64,000 bases of DNA from positions 124,001-188,000 of the forward strand of contig NZ_SJTF01000009.1 of the NCBI RefSeq assembly GCF_004634245.1, read 5' to 3'. The notes beneath the pieces are model-generated. The model was not told the DNA's origin and did not search any database. It saw only the letters and a list, made by a program, of their open reading frames with translations. Numbering within the stretch: position 1 is the stretch's first letter; every line of letters starts with the position of its first letter. This document shows, piece by piece, positions 1 through 7,854 of the stretch. Made by a program: the position numbers and the translations under genes. The stretch comes from Flavobacterium foetidum (GTDB lineage Bacteria > Bacteroidota > Bacteroidia > Flavobacteriales > Flavobacteriaceae).

Positions 1-2
1 TT

Positions 3-305
3 GAGGGGCTTCAGGGAAATATATTTATGCTGACAGGAAAAAAACTTGTGACACCTCCAGTCTCTGAAGGATGCTTGAACGGAATTATGCGCAAGCAGAT
101 TTTAGCGGCGGCCAAGAAAATAGAAGGCATAGAAGTGGCAGAAGAAATAATCTCGCCCTTTGATCTTCAAAAAGCAGACGAATTATTTCTCACAAATGTA
201 ATCATGGGAATACAACCCATAACAAAATACAGGAAAAAAGAATTTACAAGTAATCTAGCGCATTTGTTAGTGCAGAAACTGAATGAATCCATAACTGAAA
301 ATTAA
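3..305 (+). CDS. Aminotransferase class IV protein, C-terminal part (cut by window edge)
   Basis: The reading frame is open from the window edge; the part before the first ATG (position 27) reads EGLQGNIFM, so the gene starts upstream and that ATG is internal. The EGLQGN-IF motif followed by LTGKKLVTPP and a GI-R-(x)-I segment is the C-terminal PLP-binding part of the fold-type IV aminotransferases (branched-chain aminotransferase, D-amino acid aminotransferase, 4-amino-4-deoxychorismate lyase). Which of these it is cannot be decided from about 100 residues; a PabC-like lyase or generic aminotransferase IV fits. Its TAA overlaps the TAA of the convergent yqgE gene. Confidence 0.85.
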   Translation, partial: EGLQGNIFMLTGKKLVTPPVSEGCLNGIMRKQILAAAKKIEGIEVAEEIISPFDLQKADELFLTNVIMGIQPITKYRKKEFTSNLAHLLVQKLNESITEN

Positions 306-862
306 TTCAGATATGGATTTTCAGGTGCATTAGACCAAATAAGGTAGTCGCCTCCTAGCTCAATAATCTGTTCTTTCCAGAAATGAGTGGTCGATTTTCC
401 TATAATTTTGTTTTTATAACTATTGTCTGCAATAATCCAAGAGTTTCCTTGCATTTCATTCTCAAGCTGGTTTTCATCCCAGCCGGTATATCCTAAGAAA
501 AAGCGAATATTGTTTTTTCCAATAGACCCATCATTTATAAGCTCTTTGGTCGATTCAAAATCGCCTCCCCAGTAAATCCCGTTCGAAATCTCGACGCTGT
601 TTGGAATCAGCTCAGGGATATTGTGAATAAAATAAAGGTTGTCTTGTTCTACAGGTCCTCCGTTATATATCTTAAAGTTGGCATCAATTTCTGGTATTAA
701 GTCATTAATAGTATATTTTAACGGCTTATTGATTATGAAACCTATTGATCCTTCTTTGTTATGGTCTGCTAATAAAATTACCGATCTGTTGAATGATAAA
801 TCTCCAATTATTGAAGGCTCGGCAATAAGCAGGTGTCCTTTTTTTAATTTTTCTGAAATCAT
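302..862 (-). CDS. YqgE/AlgH family protein (UPF0301)
   Basis: The product is 186 residues from the chosen ATG, the usual length for this family. It starts MISEKLKKGHLLIAEP and has the SFNRSVILLADHN and GFIINKP segments near residues 20-55, and GYTGWDENQLENE near residue 130, all typical of YqgE/AlgH. An in-frame GTG 69 bases upstream would add a basic extension that family members lack, so ATG at 862 is preferred. The biochemical role of the family is not settled. It is a cytosolic protein, convergent with the aminotransferase gene and downstream of the HU gene, separated from it by a terminator. Confidence 0.9.
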   Translation of the reverse strand: MISEKLKKGHLLIAEPSIIGDLSFNRSVILLADHNKEGSIGFIINKPLKYTINDLIPEIDANFKIYNGGPVEQDNLYFIHNIPELIPNSVEISNGIYWGGDFESTKELINDGSIGKNNIRFFLGYTGWDENQLENEMQGNSWIIADNSYKNKIIGKSTTHFWKEQIIELGGDYLIWSNAPENPYLN

Positions 863-935
863 ACGGCTACAATTTTTATTAAATTTAATCATAAAAAAAT
901 TAAAATCACAAAAAAAATCGTCAAACCGCACAAAA

Positions 936-960
936 AAACCCTCGATAAGGAGGGTTTTTA
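936..960 (-). terminator. Rho-independent terminator of the HU gene
   Basis: On the minus strand a 7-bp stem AACCCTC/GAGGGTT with a 6-base loop is followed by a run of T, about 30 bases after the HU stop codon. It separates the HU transcript from yqgE. Confidence 0.8.
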
Positions 961-990
961 GTATATTATAAGTTTAGAGAACTTTCTTAC

Positions 991-1263
991 TTAGTTCACT
1001 GCACCTTCTAATTCAGCTCCAGCTTTGAATTTTACAACGTTTTTAGCTGCGATCTTAATAGTTTTTCCTGTTTGAGGATTTCTTCCGTCTCTAGCTGCTC
1101 TAGATGATACAGACCATGATCCGAAACCTACTAAAGAAACTCTTCCACCTTTTTTCAAAGTTGTCCCTACATTACCTAAAAATGACTCTAAAGCTAACTT
1201 CGCTGCAGCTTTTGTAATTCCTGCATCAGCAGCGATAGCATCGATTAATTCTGATTTGTTCAT
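991..1263 (-). CDS. hup: HU family DNA-binding protein
   Basis: A 90-residue histone-like protein of standard HU length. It begins MNKSELIDAIA, has the dimerisation core VSLVGFGSW around residues 43-51, the DNA-binding arm RDGRNPQTG around 58-66, and the closing strand VVKFKAGAEL. HU bends and compacts DNA as a homo- or heterodimer. A consensus Bacteroidota promoter lies 45-75 bases upstream and a terminator follows, so it is a single-gene transcript. Confidence 0.97.
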   Translation of the reverse strand: MNKSELIDAIAADAGITKAAAKLALESFLGNVGTTLKKGGRVSLVGFGSWSVSSRAARDGRNPQTGKTIKIAAKNVVKFKAGAELEGAVN

Positions 1264-1307
1264 AATAATTAGTTATTAATTGTTGGTTAAAAAAAATTGT
1301 TAATACA

Positions 1308-1337
1308 CAAATTTAGTAGGAAATCCGTTGCGTGCAA
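1308..1337 (-). promoter_or_regulatory. Bacteroidota-type promoter of the HU gene
   Basis: Minus strand: TTG at 1337-1335, a 19-base spacer, then TAAATTTG at 1315-1308. This matches the primary-sigma consensus of the phylum (TTG, about 19 bases, TAnnTTTG). The leader to the HU ATG would be about 40 bases. Confidence 0.7.
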
Positions 1338-1443
1338 GTGTTTTGTTTAATTTTAGCAAAAATTGTTAATAACTTGCTTTTTTTGTTCATAAAGAACGTT
1401 GTTCATCGATGAAAATCGGGTACAAACCCCTGTTTTACTGATG

Positions 1444-2391
1444 TTAATAGACTTTTGCAACGTCTGAAAAGCTTACTCCATTTAATAATTCTGAGGCAAG
1501 CATTCTCTTTTTTCCCGGAAATTGTAGACTTAATAACTGAACAAAACCATCTTTTATTGCAATCTTGATTTCTTTTTTTGTACTCAATATTTTTCCGATC
1601 TCATAAGAATGCTGGTCAAGAATCAGTTTTGCCTCATATATCTTGATACTCATTTCTTCGTTTTGATCTTTCAAAAAACACCAAGATGCAGGATACGGAC
1701 TCAGGCCTCGAATCAGATTAGTAATTTCTTTTCCAGATTTTGTCCAGTCTATTTTGCAGTTTTCCTTGTTGAGTTTGTAAGCTGTTTTAATATCCTCGTT
1801 GTCTTGCTGAATTGTGGTCGCCACATTTCCGTTTTCAATAACTTTTAAGGTGTCAATTACAGTTGTGCTCCCTAAATGCATCAAGCGGTCGTGGAGTTGT
1901 CCTGCGTTTTCTTCTGGCTCGATGGCAATTTTAGAATTTAAAATCATTGCTCCCGTGTCAATTTTGTCATCAATAAAAAAAGTGGTAACACCTGTTTTGG
2001 TTTCTCCGTTAATGATTGCCCAGTTTATCGGTGCCGCACCACGGTAATTCGGCAATAGAGAAGCATGCAGATTGAAAGTTCCTAAACTTGGCATTTCCCA
2101 AACCACTTTAGGCAACATTCTAAAGGCTACTACGATTTGTAAATTGGCATTCAAGGCTTTTAGTTCTGCTAAAAAATTCTCATCTTTTAAGTTAGTTGGC
2201 TGTAGTAAGTGTAAGTTGTTTTCGAGCGCATATTCTTTTACGGCCGAATATTTTATTTTTTGTCCGCGTCCTGCCGGTTTGTCTGCAGCAGTAATTACGC
2301 CGACAACTTCGTAATTGTTTTTAATGATAGTATCCAGGATTCCGACCGCAAATTCGGGAGTTCCCATAAATATGATTCTCAATTTCTCCAT
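1444..2391 (-). CDS. fmt: Methionyl-tRNA formyltransferase
   Basis: The 315-residue protein formylates initiator Met-tRNA using 10-formyl-THF. IIFMGTPEFAVG opens the Rossmann-like N-terminal domain, and the catalytic loop ASLLPNYRGAAPINWAI lies near residues 110-125, followed by an IDTGAM motif. The C-terminal OB-like domain starts near residue 205. Full length for the family. Its ATG shares one base with the recQ stop codon (TAATG), so the two are translationally coupled, with recQ first. Confidence 0.97.
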   Translation of the reverse strand: MEKLRIIFMGTPEFAVGILDTIIKNNYEVVGVITAADKPAGRGQKIKYSAVKEYALENNLHLLQPTNLKDENFLAELKALNANLQIVVAFRMLPKVVWEMPSLGTFNLHASLLPNYRGAAPINWAIINGETKTGVTTFFIDDKIDTGAMILNSKIAIEPEENAGQLHDRLMHLGSTTVIDTLKVIENGNVATTIQQDNEDIKTAYKLNKENCKIDWTKSGKEITNLIRGLSPYPASWCFLKDQNEEMSIKIYEAKLILDQHSYEIGKILSTKKEIKIAIKDGFVQLLSLQFPGKKRMLASELLNGVSFSDVAKVY

Positions 2392-4286
2392 TATGATTTT
2401 AAAGTGTATTTATTATTCGCTTGTATGATGATGTGATTGTTTTCGAGTAATTCTTGAAGAACCGAAACAATATCTTTTGCATCCATTTTGATTTGGTTTT
2501 CGATTTCTCTCGAAGTCATAGATGCTGTTTTGAGCAAAGATAAAATCTTATCGGCAATCGAGTCGGCTTCTGTGATTTTTCCTTTCTGGGTAATGCAGTA
2601 GGAGCAGATACCGCAATTCTCTTTGTTTTCTTCTCCAAAGTAATCCAAAACCAACCTGTTTTTGCAGGTTTTGTTGTCCTTTATATAATGAAGAACAGAT
2701 AAAAGCTGTTCTTTTTTTACCAGATTTTGTTTTTCTAAATATTTCGAAACACGATTTATAGTGTGGTCGTCTTCTCGAACTTCATTAAACAATATGGTAG
2801 CATCGTTGTTTTTAGATTTATATTCTATTATTTCTTTTTCTTTTAGTTTCTCTAAAAGCGCAATGATCTGTTCTTCTGTACGATTTGATTTTTTGGCTAT
2901 CAGCCCTAGATTTAAATTGGCTTTTACTTCGTGAATGCCGGGATAAGTCCTCAAAATCGCAAGCAATATTTCTTCGTCGTTCGGATTAAGGCTCATGTAT
3001 CGAATGACTTCCTTTGACTCAATGATAAACTGAATATTGATTTTTTCTGAAAACTCCTGAGACATCGTAATAATGCCCTGCTGATTTAAAAACTGCAGCG
3101 CATTATAAGTTTTAAGGGTCGGAAAATCATATTTATTGCAGAAATGATTCATTTTAAACGAAAAAGATTGGTCTAGGCCTTCTCCATATGCAATCTGAAA
3201 ATAATTACAAAGTTTATTGTAGACTGTCTTTAGAAATTTTTTATCTGGAAGAATGTTTAAAAACTGCTGCTCGGACTGAATGGTGTCTGAATTGTTGTAA
3301 AGCAGTATCGAAAAAGATTTCGCACCATTTCGTCCAGCTCTTCCAGATTCCTGATAATAGTTTTCTAAATTTTCTGGAAGCTGGGTATGAATAACCGTTT
3401 TTACATTTCCTTTGTCGATTCCCATTCCAAATGCATTTGTTGCTACAATTACCTGAGCCTGTTCCGACATCCAGAGTTGCATATTTTTGTCTTTTTCTTT
3501 GGCAGAAAGGCCTCCATGATAATAAGTAGCCGTAAAACCTAACGATTGTAACTGCGAAGATATAGTAAGGCACGATTTGCGATTTCTGACATAAATAATA
3601 GAAGCCTGCGGATTTTTTTTCAGAATCTGTTCAACGCGGTACATTTTGTCTTCTACTTCAAAAACCATATAGGCGATATTTTTGCGCTCAAAAGACTGCT
3701 GGAAATGTTTTGGGTTTTTTAGTTCCAATTGTGTTCTGATGTCTTCAATTACACGAGGAGTTGCCGTAGCGGTCAATGCCAGAAAAGGAATTTTGGGAAA
3801 GAATTTTTTTAATTCTGATATTTTGAGATATGCCGGTCTAAAATCATGGCCCCATTGCGAAACGCAGTGCGCCTCATCAACCGCAATTAAATTTACTGGA
3901 AGATTCTTGATGCGTTCCAGAATCCAATCTGATTGTAAGCGTTCTGGTGATAAGTAAAGAAATTTATAATTGCCATATTGACAATTGTCCAGAAGATCAA
4001 TGATTTCGTCGGCATGAATTCCGCCTGTAAGAGCAATCGCTTTAATATCTCGCTTCTGTAGATTCATTACCTGATCTTTCATCAAGGCAATGAGAGGAGA
4101 AATTACCAGACAGATACCTTCCTGCATCATGGCAGGAACCTGAAAACAAATCGATTTTCCGCCACCGGTCGGAAGTACCGCAAAAGTATCTTGCCCTTCC
4201 AAAACAGAGTCGATGATTTCTTTCTGCAGCGGTCTAAAACTGTCGTGTTTCCAGTATTTTAGAAGAATATCCTGCGCATTAAGCAT
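2391..4286 (-). CDS. recQ: RecQ-family ATP-dependent DNA helicase
   Basis: A 631-residue 3'-5' superfamily 2 helicase for recombination and repair. Walker A LPTGGGKS is near residue 40, DEAH in AVDEAHCVSQWGHDF near 137, and motif VI ESGRAGRNG near 315. The RecQ-C-terminal zinc module shows its cysteines in the CKNRLVLDYFGE..CGICSYC stretch near 545-565. The tail looks like a winged helix and I see no clear HRDC domain, as in one of the RecQ subtypes common in this phylum. It is the first gene of a recQ-fmt pair. Confidence 0.95.
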   Translation of the reverse strand: MLNAQDILLKYWKHDSFRPLQKEIIDSVLEGQDTFAVLPTGGGKSICFQVPAMMQEGICLVISPLIALMKDQVMNLQKRDIKAIALTGGIHADEIIDLLDNCQYGNYKFLYLSPERLQSDWILERIKNLPVNLIAVDEAHCVSQWGHDFRPAYLKISELKKFFPKIPFLALTATATPRVIEDIRTQLELKNPKHFQQSFERKNIAYMVFEVEDKMYRVEQILKKNPQASIIYVRNRKSCLTISSQLQSLGFTATYYHGGLSAKEKDKNMQLWMSEQAQVIVATNAFGMGIDKGNVKTVIHTQLPENLENYYQESGRAGRNGAKSFSILLYNNSDTIQSEQQFLNILPDKKFLKTVYNKLCNYFQIAYGEGLDQSFSFKMNHFCNKYDFPTLKTYNALQFLNQQGIITMSQEFSEKINIQFIIESKEVIRYMSLNPNDEEILLAILRTYPGIHEVKANLNLGLIAKKSNRTEEQIIALLEKLKEKEIIEYKSKNNDATILFNEVREDDHTINRVSKYLEKQNLVKKEQLLSVLHYIKDNKTCKNRLVLDYFGEENKENCGICSYCITQKGKITEADSIADKILSLLKTASMTSREIENQIKMDAKDIVSVLQELLENNHIIIQANNKYTLKS

Positions 4287-4351
4287 GGCATAAGTTTTAA
4301 AGTTAAAAATTTAGAAATCAGTTTCTAGTTTTGCAACTTTAAAACCGGCTG

Positions 4352-4885
4352 CTAAATTTTGTCTAAGATATAAAGAATTCTGTTTTCAACCGTATCTTTC
4401 GGAACCTCAATTAAATCGTATCCGTATTTCTTGTAAGTCTCGATAAGATGTTTTTGGATTTCCAATGCTTGTTCAAAATTTTCATAACGTTCTGTATCGC
4501 TCTGATAAATTTCTTCCCAAGGTGGCAAAATAAAAGTTTTAGAATATTTAAAGTCCTCGCAAGCTCTGGTGAAATGTTCCGGATATTCATCACCGATGTA
4601 ATCCATATAAGCAACAACGTCAGGAATACCGCGGTCAATAAAAACTACATCGTCAGGTTCCTCGATAGCGCTTTTAAATTGCTGAATACGACCTTCGAGC
4701 AACATTTCGCTAAACAATAAAGGCTGTTCTAGAAACAATTGTTCAATACCTCTTTTTTGAGCTTCGAGGGTAACTTCTCTTGAAATTTCGGGATAACAGC
4801 AATAGCCACGAGCGACTAATTCGTTTATAAGTGTAGATTTTCCTGTACCAGGACCGCCAAGCAGGACTATGATTTCTTTTTGCAC
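4352..4885 (-). CDS. AAA family ATPase (AAA_28-like), GTG start
   Basis: The 177-residue protein has a Walker A GGPGTGKST at its N-terminus, VVFIDRGIPD as the Walker B-like strand near residue 90, and the compact all-in-one domain of the AAA_28 group (kinase-like P-loop NTPases of unknown substrate). An upstream TTG at 4906 would extend the frame, but that TTG lies inside a promoter -7 element (4904-4911), so translation must begin at the GTG at 4885. No catalytic partner is encoded nearby. Function is unknown; a small-molecule kinase role is possible by fold only. Confidence 0.75.
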   Translation of the reverse strand: MQKEIIVLLGGPGTGKSTLINELVARGYCCYPEISREVTLEAQKRGIEQLFLEQPLLFSEMLLEGRIQQFKSAIEEPDDVVFIDRGIPDVVAYMDYIGDEYPEHFTRACEDFKYSKTFILPPWEEIYQSDTERYENFEQALEIQKHLIETYKKYGYDLIEVPKDTVENRILYILDKI

Positions 4886-4903
4886 TATTCTAAAAATAAA
4901 GCG

Positions 4904-4911
4904 CAAATTTA
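4904..4911 (-). promoter_or_regulatory. Promoter -7 element of the AAA ATPase gene
   Basis: Minus strand TAAATTTG, a perfect TAnnTTTG match, 19 bases before the GTG start. A matching TTG at the expected upstream distance is not obvious. The element decides the start codon, because it overlaps the alternative TTG start. Confidence 0.5.
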
Positions 4912-5002
4912 CCTAAACTTATTCATAATTAAAAAGAATATTTACTAGAACCGAAAGATTTGGCATTTTTAGCAGATATGGGGTCCTGCTGTTCGCTACA
5001 AT

Positions 5003-5031
5003 CTTTTGCTTTTTAAAGGAAAAAGCAAAAG
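5003..5031. repeat. Perfect hairpin with 12-bp stem
   Basis: CTTTTGCTTTTT pairs perfectly with AAAAAGCAAAAG across a 5-base loop. It lies about 110 bases upstream of the AAA ATPase promoter and 500 bases from the esterase gene end. It may be part of a dispersed intergenic repeat; no terminator T-run adjoins it. Confidence 0.6.
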
Positions 5032-5104
5032 GATTTCCACTTCCATCAGGGCTAGAGGAGAGACATGGTTTTGTTTTTGGGAATTTTTCCAAACGCCATC
5101 ATCT

Positions 5105-5132
5105 CCTGCAAGGTTTTCAAAACCTTGTAGGT
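5105..5132. repeat. Palindromic intergenic repeat, CCTGCAAGG family
   Basis: A 28-base near-palindrome (CCTGCAAGGTTTT then AAAACCTTGTAGG, with one C between). The same sequence occurs twice more, as inverted copies, at 61633-61660 and 61692-61719. Confidence 0.7.
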
Positions 5133-5151
5133 ATATTTTTGGCTTAAATTT

Positions 5152-5348
5152 TAACCCGTTGGGTGTAATTAAAAAATAGAAGCATTTTAACACATAGAGG
5201 CATAGTTTTTTGTACCGAAAAAAGAAAATGGGAGAAACAATTTTCCACACATAGCTAAACTATGTGCATTTAGACTAGTGAAACGCCTTTTTTAAGTTTA
5301 GTTAAACTATGTTTCTATGTGTTGAAAATAATTTCACCCAACGAGTTA
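5152..5348. repeat. MITE-like element, copy 1
   Basis: A 197-bp non-coding element with terminal inverted repeats (TAACCCGTTGGGTG at the left, CACCCAACGAGTTA at the right). Inside are inverted AACACATAG-type arms and a central hairpin CACATAG/CTATGTG at 5248-5266. It is almost identical to 39703-39900: hand alignment gives about eight substitutions and one single-base indel, with the right-hand half identical. It carries no ORF of its own. Confidence 0.85.
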
Positions 5349-5362
5349 ATTTTATATGTTTC

Positions 5363-5468
5363 GTTCCGATGGAACTTTTGTAATGTTCATTTATTATTCA
5401 ACGGATTAAAATCCGTTGCTACAAAATAAATCGTTCCTTCGGAACTTTAACCGAAGAGCCTTTGGCTC
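5363..5468. repeat. Cluster of four short REP-like hairpins
   Basis: Four perfect small stems follow the MITE: GTTCC/GGAAC at 5363-5375, CAACGGATT/AATCCGTTG at 5399-5418, GTTCC/GGAAC again at 5433-5445, and GAGCC/GGCTC at 5456-5468. Repeated hairpins of this kind are typical of dispersed REP-type intergenic sequences. No mate of this cluster was found elsewhere in the window. Confidence 0.6.
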
Positions 5469-5517
5469 GATTAATAAAGTTTTTGTAATTAATCTTCATT
5501 TATTTTGACTTTAAAAA

Positions 5518-6429
5518 TCATTCACAAAACAAATGTTTTCCAGACAATGCTGTTTTGTCCGGACCCACAATTATGCTCGATTGAAATTTTTTGTCTTTTA
5601 CAACATTGTTTACAAATTCTAAAACCTGCTTTTTGCCTTCGTGAAACAAGTAGCCCGAAAATTCATGTCCGCCACCGCAAAAGGTAATCAACTGTATGTC
5701 TCTTTGCAGTCCTAGCATGTGATTATAAACGGCTTGTGAGCCATAAAGTATTATAAAACCCGAAGCGTTTTCTGCGCAAGAACGGTGCGAACCTTTGGCA
5801 TACGGAACTGTGGCATCTTTGCTTCCGTGTGCTAGCAACATCGGAATTGCGTTTGTTTTGGTAATAAGTTTGGTGTCAACAACTGCTCCTGATCCTCCAA
5901 CAAAACCTGCGTATTTAAACGTTGCGGGCAGATTGTTTTTGTATAAATTCATGGTTTTATAATTCCAAAAAGAAGCTTGGAAACCAATTTCGGCACCAGC
6001 GCTAATTCCAGAAACGAATATTTTTGACGTGTCAAGATTGTATTTAGCGGCATTTCCAATCAAATAGCCAGTCGCGAGCCACATGTCGCTCACGCCAATT
6101 TGAATTGCTTTTATTTTTTCCTTTAAAATTCCCCCACATCCAAAATCCTTATCCTTCATGTATAAGCTATACGAAATGCTTGCAACAGCATAGCCATTCT
6201 CCGACATGAATTTTCCAAAATCTTTCTCGCTTGTGCGTTCTCCACCAGAAAAACCTCCACCGAAAGCAAACATAATCAACGGGATTTTTTGTCCAGCTTT
6301 TTTCTTTGGCAGGTATAAATCTAAATCCAGTTTTAAAGTGTCATTTTGAAAATAAGTTAAAGTTTTGACTTCTTGTGCTTGAATAGTGTTGAATACAAGG
6401 ACGATAAAAAGTAATAGGAGTTTTTTCAT
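5518..6429 (-). CDS. Secreted alpha/beta-hydrolase (esterase-like)
   Basis: The product is 303 residues from the ATG at 6429. An upstream in-frame start would add 13 residues before the signal peptide and is rejected. MKKLLLLFIVLVFNTIQAQ is a clean signal peptide. FAFGGGFSGGER resembles the oxyanion loop, GISAGAEIG near residue 140 carries the nucleophile Ser, and the SKDATVPYAKG and CGGGHEF segments would supply the acid and His. It resembles carbohydrate-esterase or lipase-like hydrolases of the periplasm; the substrate is unknown. Confidence 0.8.
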   Translation of the reverse strand: MKKLLLLFIVLVFNTIQAQEVKTLTYFQNDTLKLDLDLYLPKKKAGQKIPLIMFAFGGGFSGGERTSEKDFGKFMSENGYAVASISYSLYMKDKDFGCGGILKEKIKAIQIGVSDMWLATGYLIGNAAKYNLDTSKIFVSGISAGAEIGFQASFWNYKTMNLYKNNLPATFKYAGFVGGSGAVVDTKLITKTNAIPMLLAHGSKDATVPYAKGSHRSCAENASGFIILYGSQAVYNHMLGLQRDIQLITFCGGGHEFSGYLFHEGKKQVLEFVNNVVKDKKFQSSIIVGPDKTALSGKHLFCE

Positions 6430-6600
6430 TGTAATGTGTTTTGATTTTGGAAAGTAGCAGAATCGCAAAGTTGTTTCGCAATATTGTACGTTGTATGCTT
6501 CCTTCTGAGGAACTTTTTAATAAATATTTTAAAGGATTATTTTCTCAAATATAAGCGTAAAATTTACAAAGAAATAATCTTCAATTATATTTTTCTCTGA

Positions 6601-6688
6601 CCTTTGCACCTTTGTAACTTTGTCCCTTTAAAACAAAGTTTTAACCTCAAAAAAAATCTAAAATCTAAAATCATAAATCTGAAATCAA
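6601..6688 (+). repeat. Short tandem arrays of 8-bp and 7-bp period upstream of DUF493
   Basis: Bases 6601-6632 read as four 8-mers of type NCTTTGNN (cctttgca, cctttgta, actttgtc, cctttaaa). Bases 6654-6688 read as five 7-mers of type AAATCNN. No inverted mate lies in this gap. The array ends 5 bases before the -7 box of the next gene. Confidence 0.6.
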
Positions 6689-6693
6689 AAACG

Positions 6694-6701
6694 TATCTTT
6701 G
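6694..6701 (+). promoter_or_regulatory. Promoter -7 element for DUF493-DUF4290
   Basis: TATCTTTG matches TAnnTTTG and lies 19 bases before the ATG of the DUF493 gene, giving a very short leader. No clear TTG at the ideal distance, because the upstream DNA is a repeat array. Confidence 0.5.
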
Positions 6702-6720
6702 CGTTTATTTTTAATTACGA

Positions 6721-7017
6721 ATGGAGAACGATAACGAAAAAAATACAGCTGAGTTTTACGAAAGATTAAAATTGGAACTTGATAATGCAAACAACTGGCC
6801 AGCAGAATATTTGTATAAATTCATTGTGCCATCTGTTGCCGATAATGTAGAAAGAGTGGAAAAAGCTTTTGACAGAATGGGAGCGGTGATTAAAACTACA
6901 AAATCTAAAACGGGTAAATTTACCAGTGTTTCTATAGATGTTACTATGAACAGTTCAGACGATGTGATTAGTAAATACAAAGAAGTTTCTACTATCGAAG
7001 GGATAGTATCATTATAA
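6721..7017 (+). CDS. DUF493 family protein (YbeD-like)
   Basis: A 98-residue cytosolic protein with the ACT-like ferredoxin fold expected of DUF493: YKFIVPSVADNVERVEKAF around residues 30-52, then a basic TTKSKTGKFTSVSIDVT strand. The YbeD family has no confirmed function. It is followed 4 bases later by the DUF4290 gene, so the two form an operon from the promoter at 6694. Confidence 0.85.
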   Translation: MENDNEKNTAEFYERLKLELDNANNWPAEYLYKFIVPSVADNVERVEKAFDRMGAVIKTTKSKTGKFTSVSIDVTMNSSDDVISKYKEVSTIEGIVSL

Positions 7018-7021
7018 GATT

Positions 7022-7741
7022 ATGATCGAAAAATATAAAAGAGAAGCCGCAAGCGACGTTGTATATAATTTGGAATACAATTCTGAAAGACAGCGTTTGA
7101 TTATTCCGGAGTATGGTCGCCATTTGCAAAAACTGATTGATCAGGCTACTGCAATCGAAGACGATGAAACGCGCAACAAAGCCGCAAAATACATCATTCA
7201 GGTTATGGGAAGTTTGAATCCGCATTTGCGTGATGTGCCAGATTTTCAGCATAAACTTTGGGATCAGCTTTTTATCATGTCAGATTTTAAACTGAATGTT
7301 GAATCTCCTTATCCGATTCCGTCAAGAGACGTATTGCAGCTAAAACCGGAAATCTTACAATATCCGCAGAACTTTCCGAAATACAGATTTTATGGAAACA
7401 ACATCAAATACATGATAGATGTTGCAAACAAATGGGAAGAAGGCGAAATGAAGAATGCTTTGGTGATGGTCATTGCCAATCACATGAAAAAATCGTTCCT
7501 GAGCTGGAACAAAGACACTGTAAAAGACGATGTGATTTTTGAGCATTTATATGAATTGTCTGGAGGCAAAATCAATTTGTTGCAAAGTACAGAAGAACTT
7601 TTAAATACAACAGATTTGATGCGCACCAACAAACGTATGTCAAATAAAACTGCTTCTGGCGCCCAACCAAAAAATCAGAACAACAAAAACAACAAAGGCG
7701 GACAAAAAAAGAATTTTCAAAAAAACAATAATCAAAAATAA
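7022..7741 (+). CDS. DUF4290 domain-containing protein
   Basis: The 239-residue protein is a Bacteroidota-restricted family. The domain occupies about residues 10-185 (LEYNSERQRLIIPEYGRHLQ, RDVPDFQHKLWDQLFIMS, YPIPSRDVLQLKPE). The tail after residue 205 is a basic, Asn/Lys-rich low-complexity stretch (KNNKGGQKKNFQKN) that could bind nucleic acid. No function is known. Second gene of the DUF493 operon, ahead of murA across a repeat array. Confidence 0.85.
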   Translation: MIEKYKREAASDVVYNLEYNSERQRLIIPEYGRHLQKLIDQATAIEDDETRNKAAKYIIQVMGSLNPHLRDVPDFQHKLWDQLFIMSDFKLNVESPYPIPSRDVLQLKPEILQYPQNFPKYRFYGNNIKYMIDVANKWEEGEMKNALVMVIANHMKKSFLSWNKDTVKDDVIFEHLYELSGGKINLLQSTEELLNTTDLMRTNKRMSNKTASGAQPKNQNNKNNKGGQKKNFQKNNNQK

Positions 7742-7746
7742 AAAAG

Positions 7747-7835
7747 GGGCTAAGATGCTAAGCGACTAAGGGGCTAAGGTTTTTTGAAAGAAAAACTTAG
7801 AAACTTAGAACCTCAGAATCTTATGAACTTTAAAA
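7747..7835. repeat. Inverted pair of 8-bp-period arrays (NNNCTAAG family), site A
   Basis: Left arm 7747-7778 is four exact 8-mers ending in CTAAG (gggctaag, atgctaag, cgactaag, gggctaag). Right arm 7796-7835 is the inverse type, five 8-mers (cttagaaa, cttagaac, ctcagaat, cttatgaa, ctttaaaa). The arms fill the DUF4290-murA gap; the left arm starts 5 bases after the DUF4290 stop and the right arm ends 19 bases before the murA ATG. Confidence 0.8.
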
Positions 7836-7854
7836 AGAACCTTAACAAAGATCT

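Larger units (their letters stand above)
4912..5517. other. 606-bp gene-free stretch filled with repeats
   Basis: No credible gene lies here. It holds, in order, a 12-bp-stem hairpin, a palindromic CCTGCAAGG-type repeat, a 197-bp MITE-like element and four small hairpins; each is listed separately. Short ORFs that cross the repeats are not supported as genes. Confidence 0.8.

Noticed and set aside
639..971. 110-residue plus-strand ORF
   Set aside because: It is the antisense shadow of yqgE and runs through the HU terminator.
4996..5250. 84-residue ORF in the repeat-rich stretch
   Set aside because: It crosses three unrelated repeats (hairpin, palindrome, MITE) and has no homologous frame in MITE copy 2.
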